Source: Siphonodentalium dalli (lineage: Eukaryota; Mollusca; Scaphopoda; Gadilida; Siphonodentaliidae). Taken from it: DNA of 64,000 bases. The DNA is taken from NCBI GenBank assembly GCA_032622095.1, contig CP136066.1, forward strand, positions 173,351,164 through 173,415,163, written 5' to 3'. Position numbers and translations under genes: made by a program. The notes under the pieces are model-generated. The model did no database searches. It was not told the origin of the DNA and worked only from the letters and a program-made list of their open reading frames with translations. Shown here piece by piece: positions 23,803 to 33,780 of this stretch. Within the stretch, counting starts at the first letter, position 1, and each line of letters begins with the position of its first letter.

Positions 23803-25085
23803 AGGTCGCAGACCAAAATGACCCCGGACGGAGGTGGCAAGTTTGAAGGATTTAGAAGTTTCAGATCCCAATACTACAAACTGTAGGAGGAATTGATTAC
23901 ACCAATATTATACAAAGTGCATATTCACTAAACAAGTTGCACATCTTCAATGTGTCGAGTAAGGGTCAATAACTCTAAAATAAAAAACATAAAACATTTC
24001 TATGTCGAAAAATGGCATTAACTCCACCAAAATGACTCTGACTGAACTCATAATCGCAGGTGCACAGGTTCCAATACTGGTTGACATCTGTGCCAAGTTT
24101 TAAAAACATTTACTGGAAAATGACGGAATACAGGCTCGGACAAAAGATGCATCCCAGGATGTACGATTCTATGTTGAACAAGAGCTACGCTGGGCGTGCA
24201 AAATACGCCCTCTCTTGGGGAAAATTGGCGGACGGAACCCAAATTCGAAATTGAGCTGTCTTTTCTCCTAATAAACCCACATACCAAATTTGATTGAAAT
24301 CGGTTCACTCTAACTAAAGTGATCATCCGGACAACAAATTTCAGGGATTTTCTAAGTCAAATTACGTCAAAAAAGGGGCCATAACTCTCGCAAAAATTAT
24401 CGGATTAAAACGAAATTCGGACTTGAGCTGTATTTCGATATATGTAATACACAAGAAAACGGGTTTTGCGTATAAACATTCCAAAATCGAGTTATCATCC
24501 GGAAACCAAAAAACATAAGAAAAACTGAATTTTCTGAGTCGAAAAAGGGGCATAACTCTGCCAAAAATAGTCGGACAAAATCCAAGTTCGAACTTGACCT
24601 GTGTTTTGGTGGGAGAAAGTAATATACCAAATTTGGAATCATTCCGATAAACTATACTAAAGTTATCATCCGTACAACAAATTTCAAGGATTTTCTAAGT
24701 AAAAAAACGTCAAATAAGGGGCATAACTCCAGTGAAAATTGGCGGGCGGAACCCAAATTCGAACTTGAACTTACTTTTCGGCTAATAAACCCACATACCA
24801 AATTTTATTAAATTTGGTTCACTCTAACTAAAGTTATCATCCGGAAACCAGGTTAACGGACGCCCGGACTGGACGGACGGACCAATACTATAATACGGCC
24901 GTTTTTTCAAACGGGCGTATAAAAAGGCAATAACTCAGCCAAAAAGAGTCCAACCGAACTCAAAATTGCAGGTTCCCATGTTGGTTGATATAGTTTAAAA
25001 AAAATTGACCTGACAATGACAGAATACAGGCTCTGACAATGTTCCGGATGGTTGGACACACACGGACGAGGGTCATTACTTTAGT
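23803..25085 (+). mobile_element. Pearl-like element cluster
   Basis: A GGTCGCAGACC micro-hairpin (23813-23823) starts a short element. A second begins near 24178 with GGGCGTGCAAAATACGCCC. It has cores containing CATAACTC, GAACTTGACCTGT and AGTTATCATCCGGA, and ends at 24893-24920 with hairpin ATACGGCCGTTT / AAACGGGCGTAT. A third fragment ends near GGACACACACGGACGAGGG (25050-25070). Confidence 0.6.
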
Positions 25086-25577
25086 CCTAACCCTTGTTTG
25101 GCTGTGGAATCATCCATTTGGTATTTTAAGGTTGTAGTCTGCCGAAAGCTATCAACATATCAAGGACAAGTCTCCCTTATACATTAGCTAACACACATAT
25201 CGAATACATAAAATATTTTTTTAATCGATTCTAGTTTGTACAGTTTTTTATGTTATACTGAGTTATTTATAAATGAAACTTGAATTGGGTATAACGAGCA
25301 TGATATACAATGATTGAGGCCATTTTCTTATTATTTGGTTTACGGATAATTTTGTTAATGCAATAATATTAAGTAGTCTTCGATATAAAATGAAAGCTAA
25401 AATGTTAATTTCAGTAGTAAAATGTTTTACACACTTCATATTGAATACTTTGTCAACAATAACAATGATAGAAATTTGTATTTTTCCTGACTCAAAACTT
25501 ACAGGTCTCTTACTAGTGATTTTTAAGATAAGAATAGTACTATATAGACGTGTGGGGGTAGACATCATTCTACTATA
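25086..25577. other. No recognisable feature
   Basis: Very AT-rich sequence without repeat homology. Overlapping ORFs on both strands look like chance. Confidence 0.4.
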
Positions 25578-25790
25578 CAGTAATGCTCTAAGTAATCGAC
25601 TCCTTAACCACAGCAGAATTATGGATAACTTTTCAGGATTTAGTCGGAAATATGGCTTGTTGCCATTCATTGGAAAACTCTCACTGAGAGCTTTCCGATG
25701 AATGGCAACAAGCCATATTTCCGACTAAATCCTGAAAAGTTACCCATAATTCTGCTCTGGTTAAGGAGTCGATTACTTAGGGCATTACTG
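25578..25790. mobile_element. Tc1/mariner-type foldback MITE (family E)
   Basis: 213-bp palindrome flanked by TA, starting CAGTAATGCTCTAAGTAATC. The right end has GGGCATTACTG. Confidence 0.85.
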
Positions 25791-25828
25791 TATTTAAACT
25801 TGTTCTTTATTCAAATCCAGTCATAATC

Positions 25829-26093
25829 TTAACCCTTTCATGACTGAAGCTTCATGAATTTAGGTGAAAACCCTGAACAAATGCATTCTCTGATATATGT
25901 GGGTTGCCCATAGGGAGCCTCGCATATATAAGAGAATACATTGGCCTAACAATATTTACCTTGATCTTGTAAGCCAGTGCATTCTCTTATATACGAGAGG
26001 CTCCCTATGGGAGACTCGCATTTATATAAGAGAATGCACTGGCACAGGATATTTAATGCTGCACTAGCACAGCTCCCATAATGCAAGGGTTAA
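25829..26093. mobile_element. TTAA-flanked two-hairpin MITE (family C)
   Basis: A good full-length copy of 265 bp from TTAACCCTTTCATGACTGAA to GCAAGGGTTAA. Hairpins lie at 25878-25946 and 25975-26043, joined by CATTGGCCTAACAATATTTA. Confidence 0.8.
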
Positions 26094-26189
26094 AGGGATG
26101 CAAGGCCTCCAAAATGAACATGAGAAATCGACTTTGATCTCATAGTGACTATAAATAATATTGTGGTAACAATATTTTGCATGTTGAAA

Positions 26190-26650
26190 CCATTGTTATG
26201 TAAACATTACTGTTACAGTATTTTGTCAACAAAAACAATCAGTGAATAAGCAAGTAATTCAAATATTTAAGATTAAATCTGTTTCCCAGATTATGTTTCA
26301 ATGCTTTGGCCTTTTCCAATGTCTACAGTATTGCCATAATTAATCGACTCCTTTAACCACAGCAGAATTATGGGTAACTTTTCAGGATTTAGTCGGAAAT
26401 ATGGCTTGTTGCCATTCATCGGAAAGCTCTGAGAGCTTTCCGATGAATGGCAACAAGCCATATTTCCGACTAAATCCTGAAAAGTTACCCATAATTCTGC
26501 TGTGGTTAAAGGAGTCGATTAATTAGAGCATTACTGTACCTTCATGTTTGGATTGAACTTTGATACTTTATTGGACTTAGATTTGTAAAGTAGCTGTAAC
26601 AGTAATATTTATGGTTTTGATAAGTGAAATCTTATTGGAGAATTATTTAT
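26190..26650. repeat. Dispersed repeat I, split by a MITE
   Basis: Homologous to 17350-17581 and 62875-63115. It is interrupted at a TA dinucleotide by the family E element, while the two relatives retain an uninterrupted site at CTTTTCCAATGT. Confidence 0.65.
26326..26536. mobile_element. Family E MITE inserted in repeat I
   Basis: TA-flanked 211-bp palindrome. The uninterrupted relatives of the flanking repeat directly support the TA target duplication. Confidence 0.85.
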
Positions 26651-27384
26651 AATGACAAGAAGAAGAATGTTGATATATTTTTACATCTATTTGTTGATGT
26701 TTTACATATGTTCACGACTTTTCACATGTGCCCACTGTGAATGCCTTCACTAATTGCCAGCTAATAGAAAGTTAATGCATGTACGTTCCCACTGTAACAA
26801 TAGCGCACACACATGAGATGCCATGGTAACATCACTATCACCATTTTATTGATGTTTTAACTCAATCAGATCTGTAAACCAAACAATAAATAAAATCGCC
26901 TAAGGATAAACATAAACAAAGCATATATCAAAGAAAATATCAGAAATTTGTATCACTGATTGCAAAGCAATTTTTTCGGATGATAATTTGTTAAGTCATA
27001 ATTCAATCGAGGAAAGTGAAACCCTCTCTCTCTCCAAATACATATATGAAAATGCACATGCATTGATAAATGCACAACTCGGGGTCAAAAAGGTAATTTA
27101 TACTAACTAATGCCCATGCATGCATGCTTATGAAAACTTAAGTGTTCGAACTATGAGTCTAACCCTTTTTATACTGAATGGATTCTCCCATCAGTTATAA
27201 AAGTATATAATGAAAAGTTCTATTATTCATCTGGTGGGATGTTAAAAAAATATGGGTATAATTTGGTAACTGTAATTTCTAAATTATAACATATAACGAA
27301 GGCCATCCGTACCTTTAAAGCTTAGCTCATCACAAACTCATTCAAATTATACCAGAAATGGTTGAAACAAGCAAATAAACCACA
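26651..27384. other. No gene; fragment of family D
   Basis: 27160-27250 matches the family D end (CTCCCATCAGTTATAAAAGT). The rest is unique-looking. Confidence 0.4.
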
Positions 27385-27648
27385 TTAAAGGTCCACTTAA
27401 CTTTCGAACCCCTAGATCATTTTATATAAAATATATGCCATATTATATACCATTTGAAAGAGGAAGCTCCAAAACATTATATTATCAACTTATTTGGTGC
27501 ATTAAACTGTGAACATGTTTTTGTTGAAATACCAACTTGTGTTCTGTGCTAAAGTTTCATTATTTTCAATTGAAGAGGAATAACTATCTTAAGAAATTGA
27601 GTTATTCTTATTCCCCTTCCATTTTCTGTTGCATTCTGGGAGCCATAA

Positions 27649-27696
<48 letters not shown>

Positions 27697-27875
27697 ATCT
27701 TTCTATGATTTCAGCTGTTTTCTATTTCTCTATGGGCATCTTCTGAGACAGACGTTTCAAATGTTGATGAATTATAGTATTTTAATCATATTTTATGGCA
27801 TAGATTGTTATTAAAACCGTATATCAAGGCACTACAAAAAATAATCGGCAACTCAAAAATTTAGTGGTCCTTTAA
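27385..27875. mobile_element. TTAA-flanked element enclosing a poly-G tract
   Basis: TTAAAGGTCCACTTAACTTT at the left faces AAATTTAGTGGTCCTTTAA at the right, with TTAA on each side. It contains the 46-G run. Confidence 0.65.
27650..27695 (+). repeat. 46-bp uninterrupted poly-G
   Basis: All positions are G. Strong G-quadruplex potential; length is likely variable and prone to assembly or sequencing error. Confidence 0.95.
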
Positions 27876-27890
27876 AATAATTAATTATAT

Positions 27891-27940
27891 AACTCCTTAT
27901 AACTCCTTATAACTCCTTATAACTCCTTATAACTCCTTAT
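27891..27940 (+). repeat. 10-bp tandem repeat, five copies
   Basis: AACTCCTTAT repeated five times without error, just outside the TTAA element's right end. Confidence 0.95.
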
Positions 27941-28189
27941 AAACTGTGTAATACTTCCTGAAGATATATTTGTTCGTGAAAAAAAAATATATATGTTCCA
28001 AATCAGAGTATGAGACCTAGAATTAAGAACAATATTATCTACAGTCATCCAGCTCATAACAGAAATTTTTCCTCATTTCTACAATTTGGACTAACCATGC
28101 ATAGAGGAAACATATTTACACATGAGAATATATAAACTGTTTTATTGTTTTAGCACTGTCTTAAAACTGTATTGAAAGTTGACAAATGG

Positions 28190-28450
28190 ACATCAAATTT
28201 CTATAAATAGAAACAAGTGGCATAACTCTGGTTAGAAAGTCGGGGTGGACATGATTTTATGTGCACTGCTGTTGCACATGACAATTAAATCACATACCAA
28301 ACATTGTCAGAAACCATCAATAAATGGCTATGTTATATGGGTTTGTTGTGGCCCGCCTGCCAACCGTCCCTCACCATATCAAGTTGAGTTTTGATAAAAA
28401 CTTGACTAAAACCCGTAAAAGCATCACAATATTCCAACCACTTCAAGCTT
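28190..28450 (+). repeat. Dispersed repeat with two empty insertion sites
   Basis: Homologous to 53215-53375 joined to 59362-59700. It has a single CCTGCCAA (28356-28363) where the other copy holds the 6-kb hAT-like element. It has uninterrupted GATAAAAACTTGAC (about 28392-28405) where the other copy holds a 0.24-kb insertion. Confidence 0.75.
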
Positions 28451-28910
28451 CATGCTTGAATGACCAAAGCTCTATTGTGTAAGATTTGATGAATGAAAAA
28501 TCTTTCATTTGGTCGATGCCAAATAATTACAAAAAAACATCGATATAGTTTCAATGAGAAATATGGGTTATCATAATTCCAATTTTTAATATTTTGGTTC
28601 ATCTAATTTCTGCATTGGAGATTCTGGGTAATGAAATCCTTGATAATGTGAAATTATGCCATACCAGAAGTATTCTGCGTTCAATATAAAGCCAATGTTA
28701 AAACTTTTATACCTTAGTCGCCTCAATTAAAGCACTAGTAACCTATATAAGGCTAAAATATTTTATAGGAAGGCACCCCTGATGAACAAATTTTTAAAAG
28801 ATTTCAAGTGACGATGGAGATGACATTAATAACTATTACATTTGCATATTTCCAATGTGCCAATAAATGACTTCTGTGTCATGGCGAGTAAATATTTGTT
28901 TTAAGTTATG
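28451..28910. other. No recognisable feature
   Basis: AT-rich sequence without repeat homology or exon signals. Confidence 0.4.
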
Positions 28911-29357
28911 GTCAACCCATTCCACCAAATAAAAGAGTCTGTTCACTTATATTAGTAACCAAGCCCATGAATGCACCATTTCAAGAGTATAAGTCATGAT
29001 GGATTATCTTAGAAGTACAAATTGTGAACTTTATAGAGGTTTTAAAATTTATTTTTTTCGAACCCAAATCCAACAAATGCAAAATCAATTTCAAAGAACA
29101 AAATATGGAAATGTCTACTGAAAATACTCCCATATTTTGTTCTCAGATATGGACTTTGTGTTTGTTGGATTTGGGCTCGAAAAAATTTATTTTTAAAACC
29201 TCTACAAAGTTCACATTTTGTTTTTCTAAGATAATCTATCATGAATTATACTCTTAAAATAGTGCATCCTTTGGCTTGGTTACTGTGATTACTATTAAAT
29301 ATAAGTGAACAGAATCCTTTATTTATACTCCATCAAATTTTAGGGGAATGGGTTGAC
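28911..29357. repeat. 450-bp foldback (large imperfect palindrome)
   Basis: GTCAACCCATTCC at the left pairs with GGAATGGGTTGAC at the right, and pairing continues inward through GAACCCAAATCCAAC. The loop is near 29105-29145. ORFs on both strands are mirror images caused by the palindrome. Confidence 0.8.
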
Positions 29358-29364
29358 AAAGCTC

Positions 29365-29583
29365 TTAACCCTTTCTATACCAAATAGTCATCCTTTAGGA
29401 AATGTTCACATGTTGAACTTATTTTCTGAACATTTCCCTCCAATAAATAGGACTCATTATGAACTTTTTTGTTATCTGTTGTCTACTTATTTTTCCTGAA
29501 CACCCCTCCAAATGAATAAAAAACATTCCAATATATACTTTTATAACTGAGCGGGAGAATCCATTTGGTATAGAAAAGGTTAA
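29365..29583. mobile_element. TTAA-flanked MITE (family D)
   Basis: TTAACCCTTTCTATACCAAA at the left faces TGGTATAGAAAAGGTTAA at the right, with TTAA on both sides. Confidence 0.75.
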
Positions 29584-29875
29584 ATGAGTTTGGAGGGATG
29601 ATAAAGAAATTCACCTGAAGTTCCTGTTATAAATGACTTGGGTGTCATGGTGACAATTCACCCCACATGCCTGCAGATAATTAAATTATTAATACCAGAT
29701 AAGTTTTTTTCCTCCAATGACTACTAAAAATTATAATCTATGATATTACAAACAATTTCAATAAGAAACAAAAGCACTGATCGACAGCACTATAAATAAA
29801 ATGAACAAGTTTGTTGGCACGCATACATATCTGAAGATGACTACAAATATCAAACCCATGGATATAACATGGACC

Positions 29876-30317
29876 AAGTCTTGAAATAGTGTGCGTCATT
29901 TGCAGAATGAGGTCCCCAGAGGGTTAATTTAGTAACGCTATTCCGCTAGACGGGCTAGCTTCATCAAATTCACCCTCTGGGCAACCTCATTCTGCTTAGG
30001 CCTGAACTGCTATAGGAGACCAAGGATCGGATTGAAGTTTTGCAGTGGAAGTAAGTGATGTTCACCCATTAGTCACCTCGATGATGCATTTTATCTTTAG
30101 CAAATTAGGAGATATAGAAACTTAACAGAGGGGAAAAAATTTTAACTAAAACTATGTTAATTTGAGGCTATCGATACTTCCAAGAAGATGAGGCCTAAGC
30201 AGAATGAGGTCACCAGAGGGTGAATGTGGTGATGCTAGTGTGTGGGGATAGCATCACTAAATTCACCCCCTGGGGACATCATTCTGTAAATAACAAGACA
30301 CACTATTTCATGGCTTG
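29876..30317. mobile_element. hAT-type MITE, long form (family F)
   Basis: CAAGTCTTGAAATAGTGTG at the left faces ATTTCATGGCTTG at the right. The flanks ACATGGAC (29868-29875) and ACAGGGAC (30318-30325) match at 7 of 8 bases. Two hairpin arms are separated by the long-form spacer. Confidence 0.8.
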
Positions 30318-30598
30318 ACAGGGACCAGCCTAGAGGGTGACTTGGGAGACATCTTCTCTCTAAAATGTGCCACTTCTCCCAGTTTTTGTTTGTTTTGGGA
30401 GAAGTAACTTCCCTATCATATACCAGAAAGCAAATGATCTAACAGCATATTTAAAGTACATTTACTGATTGTAATGGTTTTATAAATAGGCTCTTGTGTT
30501 GCATGATACTTATTGGATCATAGAAGGGGGATGTTGGCGTGTAAACTGACCTTCAGTCATTGTTATACTTCTCCCCCGATTACAGTACACTTCTATCC

Positions 30599-30997
30599 TT
30601 AACCCTTTACCCAACAAACCGGCCAAAACCGGCCAAATAAAGCTTCAACAGCCTAAAATATCTTCGGTCTGTCTCAATAAAACCATACAAATATGGATAT
30701 CATTGGAACCGGCTCATTGACCACATTGTGATAGTTACAGTTATGCCCTGTGCCAATGCATTCTCTTATATATGCGAGTCGACCATAGGTCGCCTCGCAT
30801 ATATAAGAGAATGCATTGGCCTAAAAAAAATCTTTTTTAACACTTTTTACCTTTTTTTCTTATATTCTTTAACAATTTTATAATTTTTAATGTGTTAAGC
30901 CAATGCATTCTCTTATATATGCGAGGCGACCTATGGTCGACTCGCATATATAAGAGAATGCATTGGCACAGGGCCGTTCTGTTGGGTAAAGGGTTAA
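30599..30997. mobile_element. TTAA-flanked two-hairpin MITE (family A)
   Basis: TTAACCCTTTACCCAACAAA to TTGGGTAAAGGGTTAA. Hairpins at 30753-30820 and 30900-30966 are both complete, making this the best family A copy in the window. Confidence 0.85.
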
Positions 30998-31740
30998 CCA
31001 AACAGAGGGAAGTGACTTCTCCTGATTTGAACTTCTGGTCTGGTCCCTTGGATATAGTCCTAGTTTCCAGTTCGTAAAATCGGTTGGGATAATGCTGTTT
31101 TACGTTGAAGCCCCGTGTATATATGTTTCTATAGCAGAATTTAAGCCCAGATCCAGTGGCAGGATTTTTTTCCTTCATTTTAATTGATTTTACCCTACAA
31201 ATCAATACATCTTACGGTCATAATGATGTATTATAATCTAACTTTCATGTTAAATTGAGTATATAATATGCCATGCACTTAAGAATTAATACTTTCACGT
31301 CGTGAGGTCAAATGAGTATGTATTTATGTAAAACAATGTGATAAAATATATATTTCACATTCATTACTTTCAGTTGACAACTCTTATGGAGTTCAGAACA
31401 AATATATTATTTTCTATTGAATAAACCAGTTTACTGGCACAATTTACTGTCACAATTGTGACATATTATTACAGTTGTTGGGAATTTTAGGTGGGCTGGT
31501 GAACAACTCAAAACCCCAATATATATATATAGAAAGACATATACATGGGGCTTCGACATAAAACAGCATTATCCCGACCGATTTCACTAGATGGTTTCCG
31601 TCAAAGGAAACTTCGTCAAAGGAAACTTTGACTACCATAGGTGGTACTAAATTTCTGTTGATAGCAGCTTGAATTGGACGATGTCTTGAAAGTCCACAGA
31701 AGAGAGATCTGCTACCTTTTTACCATACATATGATTTATG
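30998..31740. other. No gene; probable downstream sequence of the F-box gene
   Basis: AT-rich. A partly inverted pair, TGCTGTTTTACGTTGAAGCC near 31090 and GGCTTCGACATAAAACAGCA near 31550, frames about 460 bp. This could be another foldback. Confidence 0.4.
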
Positions 31741-31994
31741 TTAACCCATTCATGATGGGAGCTGCTCCGGTGCAGCATTAAAGAACCTGTATCAGTACAT
31801 TCTCTTATAGATGAGTCTCCCAAAGGGAGCCTCGCATATATAAGAGAATGCACTGGCTTACAAGACCAATGTAAATATTGTTAGGCATATGTATTCTCTT
31901 ATATATGCAAGGCTCGAGACTCGCATATATAAGAGAATGCATTGGCACAAAGTTTTCGCAAAATTTCAGTAAGCTCCAGTCATGGAACGGTTAA
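31741..31994. mobile_element. TTAA-flanked two-hairpin MITE (family C), inverse orientation
   Basis: TTAACCCATTCATGATGGGA to CTCCAGTCATGGAACGGTTAA. Hairpins at 31796-31857 and 31885-31949. Confidence 0.8.
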
Positions 31995-32261
31995 GGAAAT
32001 ATCATTCTCTGTGATTTGTCCAAATTTAGCCATTATTTTCAGCAAGTGGTAACATTTGGCCAAACTAAACCCAACAATTGGAACAAAAAATTCACTAATT
32101 ATCATGACTGATATACTTTCAAAATGGTAAGTTAGAGGTTCTGATAAAGTGATGCTTTCGATATAACAATAATTGCATAAATTATTTATAAACTCATTAA
32201 TAACAGATGCATTGATAAACAGCAAACAATTCACTGAAGCACCGACATCCACAGGCCTCAA

Positions 32262-32700
32262 AATATGGGCCGGACATTTGCAGAATGAGGTCCCCAGAAG
32301 TTGAATTTAGTGTTGCTACCCAGAACAGCAGGCTAGCATCACAAAATTCACCCTCTGGGAACCTCATTCTGCTTGGGCCTCATCTTCTCCGGAAAGTTTC
32401 TTTATTATAAAATTTCTATAGAAACTACTTCACATAGGATTTTATTTCTTTTTTAGTTTAGTTTCTCTATATTCCCAAATTGGCAGACGACATATTGCAT
32501 AATCGAGGTTCCCAATGGGTGTACATCCCAATATTCACCATTCGGGAACTTCAATCTGACTATGTCTCCCATATCAGATGAGGCCATGCAGAGTGAGGTC
32601 CCCAGAGGGTGAATTTGGTGATGCTAGCCCGCTATGCGGGATAGTGTCAATAAATTCACCCTCTGGGGACCTCATTCTGCAAATGACAGGCACTCTACAC
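32262..32700. mobile_element. Family F element, long form
   Basis: Hairpin arms at 32280-32372 and 32588-32682 flank the spacer with TTTCTATAGAAACTACTTCA. The near-terminal GGACATTTGCAGAATGAGG is shared with the copy at 40065. Confidence 0.65.
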
Positions 32701-32802
32701 GGAGAGAGTATTTGAATCCGCGTTCTTATGTGTTCCAAACAATAGACCACTGAGACTCAATCCTCAAAATTCCTGTGTGCATATTAATTCTTATTTTAAT
32801 CC

Positions 32803-33038
32803 TTAACCCTTCCATGACTGGATCTTCCTGAAATTTTTTGAAAACCCTGTGCCAATACATTCTCTTATATGCCCACAAGGAGACTCGCATATATGAGAAT
32901 ACATTGGCCTAACAATATTTACCTTGACCTTGTAAGCCAGTGCATTCTCTTATATAAGCAAGACTCGCATATATAAGAGAATGCACTGGTACAGGATCTT
33001 TAATGCTGCAACAGCGCAGCTCCTGCCATGAAAGGGTA
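32803..33038. mobile_element. TTAA-type MITE (family C)
   Basis: TTAACCCTTCCATGACTGGA at the left; right end GCCATGAAAGGGTA. Both inner hairpins are shortened. Confidence 0.7.
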
Positions 33039-33101
33039 TAGAACAAAAGTGAACCCAAACTCAAAACTAAACTGCTCAAACGACTGTCAGTGAGTGAGTA
33101 G

Positions 33102-33318
33102 TTAACCCTTTCAGTGCCAAGTCCGATTTTTGTATCGACCCATATTTCCTTGATCATTTTTCAAATTTATTGATTATAATAATGTGATACATTGATGGAA
33201 CGAGCGCTAAGTAGAGCTCTTTCCATCAATGTATTACATTATTATAATCAATAAATTTGAATAATGATCAAGGAAATATGGGTTGATACAAAAATCGGAC
33301 TTGGCACTGAAAGGGTTA
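33102..33318. mobile_element. TTAA-flanked foldback MITE (family B)
   Basis: 217-bp palindrome TTAACCCTTTCAGTGCCAAG to its inverse, with a loop at 33205-33215. It lies about 160 bp downstream of the F-box gene's stop codon. Its AATAAA-containing arm could serve as a polyadenylation signal for that gene. Confidence 0.85.
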
Positions 33319-33480
33319 AACACCAGTAAGGTAGGCAGATTACACTGTCTTACTAGCCTTTTAAGAGTATCCAACATGAACATCTGAGGAAATACTCATG
33401 AGAAAAACATGGCAAAATGTGGATAACTCTTAGTCAGCACCCAGTAGACTTGGCACTGAAAGGGTTAATAAATCAGATGA

Positions 33481-33780
33481 TTACATTGCCCTAAACACCT
33501 TTATTTCAGTGTCGGGCAGATATTTTTTTAGAACGTCGGAAAGTTTTTCAAGACTAATCCTCTGCTCAGCAATAGCACTATCGTCCCCTGATTCTGGGTG
33601 TTCTGGCAACATAAACGGCATAGTGTCAATTTTATCCTCATACTGTTTGTCTTTGTTTGGACTGCTGCCGATCAGTAAGTCTGGTTTCCGTAGCGATATC
33701 ACACCCCAGTCCAACGTCTCAAGATGAAGTAATTTGTGCACGACTTGAAGAGTATTGGAGTTATTCTGAGCGGCCTGAGA
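33481..33780 (-). CDS. F-box/LRR gene, last coding exon
   Basis: Acceptor TTTATTTACAG is followed by 99 codons and TAA. It holds the last LRR (LLHLETLDWGV), an acidic linker (PEHPESGDDSAIAEQ) and a tail LKKYLPDTEIKVFRAM typical of the C-terminal cap of such proteins. Residues 274-372 of the visible product. Confidence 0.88.
   Translation of the reverse strand, partial: SQAAQNNSNTLQVVHKLLHLETLDWGVISLRKPDLLIGSSPNKDKQYEDKIDTMPFMLPEHPESGDDSAIAEQRISLEKLSDVLKKYLPDTEIKVFRAM

Noticed and set aside
24048..24642. ORFs with basic, serine-rich translations
   Set aside because: They fall in pearl-like core repeats and recur, frameshifted, in the related units.
25263..25701. Overlapping 135- and 103-residue ORFs on opposite strands
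   Set aside because: They overlap the palindromic family E MITE and AT-rich flank. The opposite-strand mirror is a palindrome effect.
27537..27814. Poly-glycine ORFs
   Set aside because: They are produced by reading the poly-G tract in two frames. No domain, and no conserved flank.
29024..29257. Paired ORFs on both strands
   Set aside because: Mirror ORFs from the large foldback at 28911-29357.
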